A stretch of DNA of 26,491 bases from an uncultured Clostridia bacterium (lineage in GTDB: Bacteria > Bacillota > Clostridia > Christensenellales > Borkfalkiaceae): positions 1-26,491 of the forward strand of contig CAMUFJ010000025.1 in assembly GCA_947088135.1 (NCBI GenBank), in the 5' to 3' direction. The position numbers and the translations under genes are program-made. Under the pieces are notes generated by a model that was given only the letters and a program-made list of their open reading frames with translations, had not been told where the DNA came from and did no database searches. Below are positions 15,025 to 24,301 of the stretch, one piece after another (the first letter of the stretch is position 1; the number at the start of each line of letters is the position of its first letter).

Positions 15025-15318
15025 TCAAACAGTCCCGTCCGAACGCAGAATCGCGTCGGCAAGGTTCTTTTCCCGCACGGCGGTCAGCTTGCACTCGGCT
15101 TTCCCCGTGAGCGATTCCAAACTTTCCGTCCAAACGACGGGACAGCCGAACCGCTTTTGCAATTTCCCGATCTCTTTTTTCGTATTGTCGGAGGCGGCTT
15201 CGTCCGCTACAAGCAAGAACACGTCGCCCTTGCTTGCGGCGACCGCGTTTACGCCGAGCGTCAGCTTGCCTGCCCGCCGCGCAAGCCCCAAATAGCTTGC
15301 AAGTTTATTTCCCGCCAA
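15025..15318 (-). CDS. ylxQ: L7Ae/L30e-family RNA-binding protein YlxQ
   Basis: This 97-residue protein has the L7Ae fold: NKLASYLGLARRAGKLTLG opening (within 4-22), LLVADEAASDNTKKEI and CPVVWTESLESL. It probably binds kink-turn RNA; its cellular role in Bacillota is poorly known. The start is TTG at 15318, decided by GAGGAGG six bases upstream. The gene overlaps ylxR by 14 bases and sits in its usual place between ylxR and infB. Confidence 0.9.
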   Translation of the reverse strand: MAGNKLASYLGLARRAGKLTLGVNAVAASKGDVFLLVADEAASDNTKKEIGKLQKRFGCPVVWTESLESLTGKAECKLTAVREKNLADAILRSDGTV

Positions 15319-15577
15319 GGAATTCCTCCTCGATCCGCGCGTAAATTTCTGCGCTTACGTCTGCGGAAAAGGTCTTGTTGAGCAATTTGTATTTCTTTAA
15401 TTTACCGATACAGCCTGCGCCGTTGCAGATATACGCTCCGCGCCCGGGAAGCTTTCCCGAAAAGTCCAAAGCGATTTGCCCGTCCGCGCTTCTCACGATA
15501 CGGAGCATCTCCCGTTTGGGTTTCTCTTCACGGCACGCAATACAAGTTCTCAGCGGAATTTTTTTCTCAACGGGCAT
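15305..15577 (-). CDS. ylxR: YlxR family RNA-binding protein (DUF448)
   Basis: This 90-residue protein has the family motifs RTCIACREEKPKREMLRIV and GRGAYICNGAGCI. The family is nucleoid- or RNA-associated in Bacillota; in B. subtilis YlxR has been reported to act as a broad regulator. Its ATG follows the nusA TAA with no gap, and it overlaps ylxQ. Confidence 0.92.
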   Translation of the reverse strand: MPVEKKIPLRTCIACREEKPKREMLRIVRSADGQIALDFSGKLPGRGAYICNGAGCIGKLKKYKLLNKTFSADVSAEIYARIEEEFLGGK

Positions 15578-16723
15578 TTATTCCTCCGTCGGCTCCTCCG
15601 CAGGTTCTGCGGAAAGCTCCGCAGGCTCTTCTGCGGGCGTTTCGTCGTAATCATCCTCATAAGCGGATTCGAGGTTGAGCTTTTCCGCCGCCGATTCGCT
15701 CTTGACGTCTATTTTCCAGCCGGTAAGGCGTGCCGCAAGGCGGGCGTTTTGTCCGTCTCTGCCGATTGCGAGCGAAAGCTTCTCGTCGGGCACGACGGCG
15801 ACTGCGGACTTTTCGCCGATCTGCGTGACCGAAACGACCGTTGCGGGGGAAAGCGCCTTTGCAATGAATTCCAAAGGATTCTCGCTCCACAAAATAATAT
15901 CGATCTTCTCCCCGCCCAGCTCGGTAACGACGGCATTGACGCGCGCGCCCTTGTTGCCGACGCACGAGCCGACCGCGTCCACGCGGGCGTCCTCGGAATA
16001 TATCGCCATCTTCGTTCTGTGCCCCGGTTCGCGGGCGATCGATTTTACAAGCACCGCGCCCGACTTGATTTCGGGAACTTCTTCCTCGAACAGCCGTTTA
16101 ACAAGCCCGGGAGCCGCGCGGGATACGAGCACCTGCGCGTTTCTTCCGCCGCTCTTGACCCGCTTGACGTATACTTTTATTTTATCGCCCGCCAAATATT
16201 TCTCGCCGGGAACTTGGTCCTGCGGGAGCAACAATCCTTCGATCTGACCCTTGCCGAGCTCCACGTAAACGTTCTTCATATCCACTTTGCGCACGAGCCC
16301 GCTCATGAGCTCGCCCTCTTTGTCGGAGAACTCGGAGAGGGTGTTGTCACGCTCGGTTTCGTGGATTTTCTGCAAAATGACTTGTTTTGCCGTCTGCGCC
16401 GCAATGCGCGAGAAATCCTTGGGAACGAACTCCTCGGAAATGATGTCGCCCACCTTAGCGTTTTTCTTTTTCTCCACCGCGTCTTTGAGCAGGATCTCAC
16501 CGTCCTGCGGTTCGTCGCTGTCTACGACGACCTGATGAAAAAAGAAGCGAATGGTGTTCTTGTCGGGATTCAGCCGTACTTCCACGTTTCCGGAATCCCC
16601 GAAAAACTGCTTCTTATAAGCGGAAGCCAGCGCGCCCGCAAGCGCGTCGATAAAAGCTTCTTCGCCAATTCCCTTTTCCCGTTCCAAGTCGGCAAGCGCC
16701 GCAAAGAAATCCTTATTGACCAT
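15578..16723 (-). CDS. nusA: Transcription termination/antitermination factor NusA
   Basis: This 381-residue RNA polymerase-binding factor modulates pausing, termination and antitermination. It has the N-terminal polymerase-binding domain (1-130), an S1 domain (about 135-200, GELMSGLVRKVD and VYVELGKGQIEGLL), and two KH domains (DAVGSCVGNKGARVN, and LAIGRDGQNARLAARLTGW). A short acidic tail with Glu-Pro-Ala repeats ends the protein, and no C-terminal helical repeats are present, as usual in Bacillota. AAGGAG lies five bases before the ATG. Confidence 0.96.
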   Translation of the reverse strand: MVNKDFFAALADLEREKGIGEEAFIDALAGALASAYKKQFFGDSGNVEVRLNPDKNTIRFFFHQVVVDSDEPQDGEILLKDAVEKKKNAKVGDIISEEFVPKDFSRIAAQTAKQVILQKIHETERDNTLSEFSDKEGELMSGLVRKVDMKNVYVELGKGQIEGLLLPQDQVPGEKYLAGDKIKVYVKRVKSGGRNAQVLVSRAAPGLVKRLFEEEVPEIKSGAVLVKSIAREPGHRTKMAIYSEDARVDAVGSCVGNKGARVNAVVTELGGEKIDIILWSENPLEFIAKALSPATVVSVTQIGEKSAVAVVPDEKLSLAIGRDGQNARLAARLTGWKIDVKSESAAEKLNLESAYEDDYDETPAEEPAELSAEPAEEPTEE

Positions 16724-16804
16724 AGTTACTCCTTATATTAAACTCGAAATTCTTTCGTTTTCCGTTTTTTGTTAAGCGTTCGTATTTTGTGATGATTTGC
16801 GTTT

Positions 16805-16847
16805 GTAGCGACCGAGGCGTACAGGGAAGTACGGTGAGCGGAGCTAC
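16805..16847. repeat. Nested palindromic element between rimP and nusA
   Basis: Outer arms GTAGC/GCTAC (16805-16809 with 16843-16847) enclose inner arms CGTAC/GTACG (16818-16822 with 16829-16833) around a six-base loop. It lies within the 151-bp gap between rimP and nusA in the middle of the operon. A shortened related sequence occurs at 17461-17475. It could be a REP-like repeat or an RNA processing or attenuation structure. Confidence 0.5.
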
Positions 16848-16874
16848 GGGCGCTAAGCGCGCAAAAGGCGACGC

Positions 16875-17330
16875 TTAAACTTCTATACAGAGGCAGACTT
16901 TTGCCGTTTTCTCCGCCTGAAAAGTCTTTTCTCCCTTGTCCGTCGCGACGGTGAAAACGCCGTCCGCGTAGGAAAGCAAAATGCCCTCGTAATACTTTTT
17001 CCCATCGATCGGGGCGTACAGGCGCACTTCGATTTTCTCGCCCATATGCTTTTCGTAATCCCGCGCCGTTTTAAAAGGACGGTCGAGCCCGGGCGAGGAG
17101 CAGTTGAGCGTGTAACTCTCCCCGAAGCTCGGATCGAACTCGTCGAGCGGGGCGTCGACGGCGCGATGGAATTTTTCGCACAAGTTCAAATCGACTCCGC
17201 CCTCCGCGTCGATGAAAATCGTAAGGGAGCGGGTGCGCATATCCCATTCCGCATCGACGATCTCCACGCCGACCTCGCTCGCGACGGGCGCAAGAAAGGC
17301 GATCGTATCGGCAACGGGTTTTACTTTCAT
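16875..17330 (-). CDS. rimP: Ribosome maturation factor RimP
   Basis: This 151-residue protein is needed for 30S subunit maturation. VEIVDAEWDMRTRSLTIFI and CEKFHRAVDAPLDEFDP belong to the N-terminal domain; the signature CSSPGLDRPFKTARDYEKH is clear; an Sm-like C-terminal domain follows (YEGILLSYADGVFTVATD). The ATG at 17330 is chosen for the family opening and for GGAGG eight bases upstream. It is the first gene of the long operon. Confidence 0.95.
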   Translation of the reverse strand: MKVKPVADTIAFLAPVASEVGVEIVDAEWDMRTRSLTIFIDAEGGVDLNLCEKFHRAVDAPLDEFDPSFGESYTLNCSSPGLDRPFKTARDYEKHMGEKIEVRLYAPIDGKKYYEGILLSYADGVFTVATDKGEKTFQAEKTAKVCLCIEV

Positions 17331-17354
17331 ACGAAAAACCTCCACATAAGAAAT

Positions 17355-17381
17355 TTGAGAGCGGAAGAAAACCGCTCTCAA
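17355..17381 (-). promoter_or_regulatory. Leader hairpin upstream of rimP
   Basis: A perfect ten-pair stem (17355-17364 with 17372-17381, seven-base loop) occupies the rimP leader between the promoter and the ribosome binding site. No U run follows on the minus strand, so it is not a terminator. It could stabilise the message or bind a regulator. Confidence 0.55.
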
Positions 17382-17408
17382 TCTCCTTATCAGTGATCAA
17401 GTAACCTT

Positions 17409-17437
17409 ATTATAGCATACTCTTTTTTGTTTTGCAA
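17409..17437 (-). promoter_or_regulatory. Promoter of the rimP-nusA-infB operon
   Basis: On the minus strand, -35 TTGCAA (17432-17437), a 17-base spacer ending in TGC (extended -10) and a perfect -10 TATAAT (17409-17414) are visible. The predicted start is near 17402, giving a leader of about 70 bases. Confidence 0.78.
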
Positions 17438-17492
17438 GCGTTTTTACAAATTTTTCCGATGTTTGTAGCTACGGGAAAGGCAAGGATAAGCG

Positions 17493-17801
17493 CTACGTCC
17501 CCTTTTTCTTCCGCCGTTTGTATTCGAATAAAAGCTCTTCCAACGATTCTTCGTCGTCCTCCTCTAATATTTGTTTGATTTCCGCAAACAAATTGATGTT
17601 TTCCGTCAGCGCGTCGAGCGCGAGCTGTTTTCGGTTGAACCGTCCGCAGTATTTTACACGAAACTTTTCGCACTCGCAATGCTTCTCTATTGTTTCGTTC
17701 TTTTTGGTACATAACCCTATATCTAATTTGCTGAAATTCGTCCTTCCCTTCGTGTAGTATGCCTTGAAATATTCACAGCGAAAACATTTTGAATCTGACA
17801 T
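17493..17801 (-). CDS. Small cysteine-rich conserved-type protein of unknown function
   Basis: This 102-residue protein has Cys6 and Cys9 (CFRC), Cys31, Cys42, Cys44 and Cys52, a spacing that suggests a small metal-binding domain in the N-terminal half (YYTKGRTNFSK between the pairs). The C-terminal half is a charged helix (about 58-100) ending in a Lys/Arg cluster. No named family was recognised. The gene is well supported: GGAG lies six bases before the ATG and codon use is normal, though the locus is more AT-rich than its neighbours. It is probably a single-gene transcript. Confidence 0.75.
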   Translation of the reverse strand: MSDSKCFRCEYFKAYYTKGRTNFSKLDIGLCTKKNETIEKHCECEKFRVKYCGRFNRKQLALDALTENINLFAEIKQILEEDDEESLEELLFEYKRRKKKGT

Positions 17802-18119
17802 TTCTTTCTCCTTTGTTTTTCAGTCATTCTGAGCGGACAATCAACGACAACCGCTTTCTTGCCATTATCATAACACAAAAAAAACTACATTTGTTACGAC
17901 TACGCGAATCGCGTAAAAAAAACTACTCCGCAAGCTGTTATGTTGCGCCGTTTAATTAAAATAATGCCCCGCAAGGAGGGTCCTCCGCTGCGGGACACAA
18001 TTTGCCGCACACCTGCGGCTGAATGACTTTTGATAGACAGGCTCAACGCTCCTGTAACTTGGAGATACCATCACGGTTACAAGCTCACGAAATTTTTGCG
18101 AAGCAAAAATTTGTGAGCT
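17802..18119. repeat. Hairpin-rich intergenic region without a gene
   Basis: These 318 bases between glmS and the cysteine-rich gene hold a series of inverted repeats: 17901-17907 with 17909-17915 (TACGCGA/TCGCGTA); 17968-17973 with 17989-17994, enclosing GGAGG/CCTCC (17975-17979 with 17982-17986); 18004-18009 with 18014-18019; 18037-18041 with 18051-18055; and the large glmS-proximal hairpin. The 12-base string AAAAAAAACTAC appears twice (near 17877 and 17917). No open frame with a ribosome binding site was seen. It looks like clustered repeat elements. Confidence 0.55.
17867..17875 (-). promoter_or_regulatory. Possible extended -10 of the cysteine-rich gene
   Basis: On the minus strand TGTTATGAT fits an extended -10 (TGn plus TATGAT), placing a start near 17860 and a leader of about 60 bases. 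No good -35 exists. Confidence 0.35.
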
Positions 18120-18120
18120 T
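18081..18120 (-). other. Large hairpin directly after glmS
   Basis: An 18-pair stem with one bulged G (18081-18099 with 18103-18120, loop GAA) begins at the last base of the glmS stop codon. No U run follows on the minus strand, so it is not a standard terminator. It may protect the 3' end of the glmM-glmS message or belong to the neighbouring repeat cluster. Confidence 0.65.
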
Positions 18121-19958
18121 TACTCTACCGTAACGCTCTTGGCGAGATGACGGGGATTATCCACGTCGTTGCCTCTGAGCACGCTCAAATAATATGCGAA
18201 AAGTTGCAAAGGAATCACGGCGAGGCTTGCCGCAAACAGCTCCTCCGTTTGGGGAATGCGGAAAACCCAATCGCTTTCCTCGGGGAGCTTACGGTTGTTT
18301 TCCGCCGTGAACGACGCGAGCACCGCGCCGCGCGTACGCGTTTCCACCATGTTGCTGACCGTCTTTTCGATGACCCCGCCCTGCGTGAGAAGCCCCACGA
18401 CGAGCGTGCCGTTTTCGATGAGGCTGATCGTGCCGTGTTTGAGCTCGCCCGCCGCGTACGCCTCGGAGTGGACGTAGCTAATTTCTTTGAGCTTTAAACT
18501 GCCCTCGATGCTGACGGCGTAGTCGATGCCCCTGCCGATAAAGAACACGTCTTTCTTGTTCATCGCTTCGAACGCGAAGCGTTTGATCTCTTCCTTCCCG
18601 TCCAAAATCGTTTGCACTTTTTGGGGAAGCGCTTCCAGTTCGCCGACGAGCTCCGCGCTGCGCGCGGGCGTCAGCGTGCCGAATACCTCGCCCAGCTTGA
18701 TCCCAAGCAGATAAGACGCGATCAGCTGTGCGCTGTACGCCTTGGTGGTCGCCACGGAAATTTCGGGCCCCGCCTTAGTGTAGAAAACGAAATCCGCTTC
18801 GCGGGCAATCGCAGAACCGACGACGTTGACGACGGCAAAGGTGCGCGCACCGTGATTTTTCGCAAGGCGCAGGGCGGCAAGGCTATCCGCCGTTTCCCCC
18901 GATTGGCTGATGACGAGCACCAAATCCCCTTCTTGGAAGAGGGGAGTGCGGTAGCGGTATTCGGAGGCAAGCTCCACCCTGACGGGAATATGCGCAAGCT
19001 CCTCGATAACGTACTGCGCGGCGACGCCCACGTGATACGCAGAACCGCATCCGACGGCGATGATCCGTCGGACCTTTTTAAGTTCCTCCGCCGTAATGCC
19101 CGTTTCCGAAAGATCGATTTCCCCGTTTCCGTCAAATGCGGAGTGCAGGGTATCGCGAATGACGCTCGGCTGTTCGTGCATCTCTTTGAGCATAAAGTGC
19201 TCGTATCCGCCCTTTTCAGCCGCCTTCATATCCCAAGTGATCTCCACGGGAGATTTTTCCACTCGTTCGCCGTCTAAATTGTAAAACTCCGCAGTCCCCT
19301 TGCCCAAACGGCAAAGCTGCATATTATCCACGTAATAGACGCTGCGCGTATAGCTCAAAATGGCGGGCACGTCGGAGGCAAGATAGCTCTCTCCGCCCGC
19401 AATCCCAACGATCATAGGGCTGTCTTTCCGCACGGCGTAAATCTCGCCCGGATAGTCGCGGAAGAGCACGGCGAGCGCGAAAGAACCGCGTACGCGCAGG
19501 GCGAATTCCGAAAGCGCCTTCACGGGATTTCCATACCTGCGGTAATAATGATCGACGAGCTTAATAGCGACCTCGGTATCCGTTTCCGAATAAAACTCGT
19601 AACCGCGCGCCGAAAGATTCTTCTTTAACTCGGAATAGTTCTCGATAATGCCGTTGTGCACGGCAACGATGGAGTGCTCCGCATTCGTATGCGGGTGCGC
19701 GTTGAGCGAATCGGGCTTGCCGTGCGTCGCCCAGCGGGTATGACCGATTCCGCAGCTCCCCTCCATGACCTTTCCGCCGTCGAGCTTTTCGGCAAGAACG
19801 CGCAGTCTGCCCATCTCCTTGCGAATATCGATCGCACCGTCCGCCGTCTGTACGGCAACGCCGGCGGAGTCGTAACCGCGATATTCGAGTTTTTTCAATC
19901 CGTCAAGTAAAATCGGCGCCGCTTTTTGCGTGCCGATATATCCTACGATTCCACACAT
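18120..19958 (-). CDS. glmS: Glutamine--fructose-6-phosphate aminotransferase (isomerizing)
   Basis: This 612-residue enzyme makes glucosamine-6-phosphate, the first step to UDP-GlcNAc and the cell wall. The N-terminal glutaminase domain begins with catalytic Cys2 (MCGIVGYIG) and has GHTRWATHG and HNGIIENY. Two SIS isomerase domains follow (GCGSAYHVG, SQSGETADS, and GRGIDYAVSIEGSLKLKEIS, quoted in part). The end DNPRHLAKSVTVE is canonical. GAGG lies eight bases before the ATG. It follows glmM by 28 bases. The gap is too short for a glmS ribozyme, so GlcN6P feedback must act elsewhere or not at the message level. Confidence 0.97.
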   Translation of the reverse strand: MCGIVGYIGTQKAAPILLDGLKKLEYRGYDSAGVAVQTADGAIDIRKEMGRLRVLAEKLDGGKVMEGSCGIGHTRWATHGKPDSLNAHPHTNAEHSIVAVHNGIIENYSELKKNLSARGYEFYSETDTEVAIKLVDHYYRRYGNPVKALSEFALRVRGSFALAVLFRDYPGEIYAVRKDSPMIVGIAGGESYLASDVPAILSYTRSVYYVDNMQLCRLGKGTAEFYNLDGERVEKSPVEITWDMKAAEKGGYEHFMLKEMHEQPSVIRDTLHSAFDGNGEIDLSETGITAEELKKVRRIIAVGCGSAYHVGVAAQYVIEELAHIPVRVELASEYRYRTPLFQEGDLVLVISQSGETADSLAALRLAKNHGARTFAVVNVVGSAIAREADFVFYTKAGPEISVATTKAYSAQLIASYLLGIKLGEVFGTLTPARSAELVGELEALPQKVQTILDGKEEIKRFAFEAMNKKDVFFIGRGIDYAVSIEGSLKLKEISYVHSEAYAAGELKHGTISLIENGTLVVGLLTQGGVIEKTVSNMVETRTRGAVLASFTAENNRKLPEESDWVFRIPQTEELFAASLAVIPLQLFAYYLSVLRGNDVDNPRHLAKSVTVE

Positions 19959-19986
19959 AGAAACAACCTCCGTTTTCGCGGGGCGA

Positions 19987-21372
19987 TCAAACGATATGCC
20001 CCTTTTGCCTCATAATGTCGGCGACTTCGTTTACGCACTGCTCGCACAGCTCCTTGGTTTTCGCCTCCGCCATAATGCGGACGAGCGGTTCCGTGCCCGA
20101 AGAGCGCACCAGCATTCTTCCGCTTCCTTTCAGCTTTTCGTTGAGCTTTTTCACCGCGGCAAGCACGTCCCCGTCGTTCTGCGCCGCGTCCTTGTCTTTT
20201 ACCGTTAAATTAAGCAGTACCTGCGGATAAACCGTCATGGGCTCGCAGAGCTTGGAAAGCGTCGTCTTGCGGGCAAGCACCGCCTCCATGACCTTCAAGC
20301 TCGTCAAAATGCCGTCGCCCGTCGTGGCGTATTTGGAGAAAATGACGTGCCCCGACTGCTCGCCGCCGATCCTGTTCTTGTGCTCGGACATATATTCGTA
20401 TACGTACTTGTCGCCGACCGCCGTCTGCGCGTAGTCGATCCCCGCCTCTTCGAGCGCCTTATAGAGCCCGTAGTTGGACATGACGGTCGTCACGACGGTG
20501 TTGGTAACGAGTTTTCCGCGCTCCTTCATGTATTTTGCATACAAATACAAAATATGGTCGCCTGTGACGAGATTGCCCTTTTCGTCTACGCAAAGGCATC
20601 TGTCCGCGTCGCCGTCGTAGGCAAAGCCGACGTCCAATTTCTTTTCGAGCACCAATTTTTGCAATCCCTCGATGTGCGTGGAACCGCAATTCTTATTAAT
20701 ATTCTCCCCGTCGGGCTCCGCGTTAATGACGTAAGTCGTCGCGCCAAGCGCCTCGAATACGGAATGAGCGATATTCCACGAGCTCCCGTTTGCGCAGTCG
20801 AGCCCTACTTTGACCCCGCGGAAAGAATACATTCCCAAAGAGATAAGGTAGCCGACATAGCGGTTGCGCCCCGAAGCGTAGTCCACCGTCTTGCCGATTT
20901 TTTCCCGCTCGGCAAAAGGAAGTTCCTTCCAAGTCTGCCCGAACAGCTCCAAATCGCCGTCCAAGAAAGCCTCGATAAGCGCAATGGTGCTCTCCTCCAT
21001 CTTCTCGCCGTTCGAATTGATGAGCTTGATGCCGTTATCGTAATAAGGGTTGTGGCTTGCGGAAATCATGATCCCGCAGTCGAACGCGTCCACCCGCGAA
21101 ATGAAGGACACGGAAGGCGTGGTGGTAACGTGCAGCATGTATGCGTCCGCGCCCGAGGCAGTAAGCCCCGCGATCAACGCATACTCGAACATATAGCTCG
21201 AACGGCGGGTATCCTTGCCGATTACCATGCGGGGCGCGGAGTCGTCCCCCTTTCTGCGTTTGAGCTCCCCGTAGTACCAGCCGAGAAAGCGTCCGATTTT
21301 ATATGCGTGGTCGGAAGTTAGCGTTTTATTCGCTTCGCCGCGAAAACCGTCCGTTCCGAAGTATTTGCCCAT
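19987..21372 (-). CDS. glmM: Phosphoglucosamine mutase-type phosphohexomutase
   Basis: This 461-residue enzyme converts glucosamine-6-phosphate to glucosamine-1-phosphate. MGKYFGTDGFRG is the usual opening; the phosphoserine loop is ISASHNPYYDNGIK with Ser106; the metal loop is AYDGDADRC; the sugar-binding loop is GGEQSGHV; and the phosphate-binding end is VRSSGTEPLVRIMAEA. AAAGGAG lies seven bases before the ATG. It is cotranscribed with glmS downstream and an acyltransferase upstream, which supports GlmM rather than a general phosphomannomutase. Confidence 0.94.
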   Translation of the reverse strand: MGKYFGTDGFRGEANKTLTSDHAYKIGRFLGWYYGELKRRKGDDSAPRMVIGKDTRRSSYMFEYALIAGLTASGADAYMLHVTTTPSVSFISRVDAFDCGIMISASHNPYYDNGIKLINSNGEKMEESTIALIEAFLDGDLELFGQTWKELPFAEREKIGKTVDYASGRNRYVGYLISLGMYSFRGVKVGLDCANGSSWNIAHSVFEALGATTYVINAEPDGENINKNCGSTHIEGLQKLVLEKKLDVGFAYDGDADRCLCVDEKGNLVTGDHILYLYAKYMKERGKLVTNTVVTTVMSNYGLYKALEEAGIDYAQTAVGDKYVYEYMSEHKNRIGGEQSGHVIFSKYATTGDGILTSLKVMEAVLARKTTLSKLCEPMTVYPQVLLNLTVKDKDAAQNDGDVLAAVKKLNEKLKGSGRMLVRSSGTEPLVRIMAEAKTKELCEQCVNEVADIMRQKGHIV

Positions 21373-21446
21373 AAGTATGCTCCTTTGTAAGTAGTGTTTG
21401 TATTTTGCCGTATTTTAAAACGGCGTATGCATTTGTTTTTTTACGG

Positions 21447-22109
21447 CTATGCCTTTTTCACGATCACGCCGCCCGTCTTGTAAATGCTGTCGGACGGGAT
21501 CACGCCCCTGACGCAGGAGAGCGGATAGACGTTGGTGTTCGGACATACGACGGTACCGGGGTTGAGCACGCTGTTGCACCCGATTTCCACGCAATCGCCG
21601 AGCATCGCGCCGAATTTTTTCAAGCCCGTTGCAATCTGCTCCGTTTTTTCTTTCACGACGACGAGCGTTTTATCCGATTTGACGTTGGAAGTCACCGCGC
21701 CCGCGCCCATGTGCGACTTATAGCCCAAAATGCTGTCGCCCACGTAGTTGTAGTGCGGAACTTGCACGCCGTCGAATAAAATCACGTTTTTCAGCTCCGT
21801 GGAATTGCCCACGACGCTCCCTTTCCCCACGACCGCGCTGCCGCGGACAAACGCGCAGTGGCGCACTTCCGCGCCCTCGTCCACAATACAGGGCGCGCCG
21901 AGATAGGCGGTGGGCGCAACCTTCGCGCTTTTGTGTACCCACACGCGGGGGGAAATTTCCTCGAACTCCTCCTTGGGAAGAGTTGCTCCAAGCCGTTCGA
22001 TTTCCTCCTTGATGCGGGAAAGCGCTTCCCACGGATAAGTAAATTGCCCCAAAAATTCTCCCATAATCGAATGGGATAAATCGTAAAGATCTTTTACCGT
22101 TGTTTTCAT
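21447..22109 (-). CDS. Left-handed beta-helix acyltransferase (GlmU C-terminal-like, no uridylyltransferase domain)
   Basis: This 220-residue protein has a helical N terminus (about 1-50) and then hexapeptide repeats (VWVHKSAKVAPTAYLG onward, CIVDEGAEV, AVVGKGSVVG, CVEIGCNSVLNPGTVV), which form a trimeric left-handed beta-helix. The insert with HYNYVGDSILG resembles the acetyltransferase half of GlmU (conserved HYVGDS-type segment). No nucleotidyltransferase domain is present. Being the first gene in an operon with glmM and glmS, it plausibly acetylates glucosamine-1-phosphate, but this is inferred. ATG at 22109 is chosen because GGAGGAGG lies immediately upstream. Confidence 0.82.
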   Translation of the reverse strand: MKTTVKDLYDLSHSIMGEFLGQFTYPWEALSRIKEEIERLGATLPKEEFEEISPRVWVHKSAKVAPTAYLGAPCIVDEGAEVRHCAFVRGSAVVGKGSVVGNSTELKNVILFDGVQVPHYNYVGDSILGYKSHMGAGAVTSNVKSDKTLVVVKEKTEQIATGLKKFGAMLGDCVEIGCNSVLNPGTVVCPNTNVYPLSCVRGVIPSDSIYKTGGVIVKKA

Positions 22110-22175
22110 GCTTCCTCCTCCCGCACACGCCTCATTACAGTTTAGCACGTTTTACGAAAATGCGTTCCTGTATTC

Positions 22176-22204
22176 ATTATGTTTAATTTCATTTTGTTTG
22201 GCAA
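22176..22204 (-). promoter_or_regulatory. Promoter of the acyltransferase-glmM-glmS operon
   Basis: On the minus strand, -35 TTGCCA (22199-22204) and -10 CATAAT (22176-22181) are 17 bases apart, each one mismatch from consensus. The predicted start near 22169 gives a 60-base leader. Confidence 0.68.
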
Positions 22205-22235
22205 AAAAATTCTTCATTTTTGGGAATAAAACCGC

Positions 22236-22262
22236 AAAAACGCAGCCCGAAGCTGCATTTTT
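22236..22262 (-). terminator. Intrinsic terminator after the dehydratase gene
   Basis: An eleven-pair stem (22236-22246 with 22252-22262, loop CCGAA on the plus strand) with five A-U pairs at its base ends in a U run on the minus strand. It begins 13 bases after the stop codon at 22276 and separates this gene from the amino-sugar operon. Confidence 0.82.
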
Positions 22263-22275
22263 GTGAAAATTCGAT

Positions 22276-24108
<1,833 letters not shown>

Positions 24109-24174
24109 AGGAACCCCGCTAAAATTCTTCTCTCGATGCGGAAAATATTCGGCACGCCTTGCCCATACGTTAAA

Positions 24175-24203
24175 ATTATAACACACTTATACGTGCATTG
24201 CAA
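24175..24203 (-). promoter_or_regulatory. Promoter of the dehydratase gene
   Basis: On the minus strand, -35 TTGCAA (24198-24203), a 17-base spacer and a perfect -10 TATAAT (24175-24180) are seen. The start near 24168 leaves a 60-base leader. Confidence 0.78.
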
Positions 24204-24262
24204 GTAGTTTGCTCAATTTGTTAACGCATATTCCGTCATGAATTTATATGACAGAATTCAAA

Positions 24263-24295
24263 TTTTTACGCCTTCTGATACGGAAGGCGTAAAAA
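24263..24295. other. Strong hairpin after the topoisomerase gene with inverted A/T polarity
   Basis: A perfect 13-pair stem (24263-24275 with 24283-24295, seven-base loop) begins seven bases after the topoisomerase stop. Its Ts are on the 5' arm and its As on the 3' arm in both orientations, so no U run follows the stem. It may still end transcription or protect the 3' end. Confidence 0.6.
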
Positions 24296-24301
24296 ACAAG
24301 C

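Noticed and set aside
15476..16741. Plus-strand open frame of 421 codons over nusA
   Set aside because: It is antisense to a clear NusA with a good ribosome binding site, and its translation is low-complexity shadow sequence.
17802..18119. Possible CRISPR array in the repeat-rich intergenic region
   Set aside because: The inverted repeats differ from each other in sequence, no regular repeat-spacer period is present and no cas gene is nearby.
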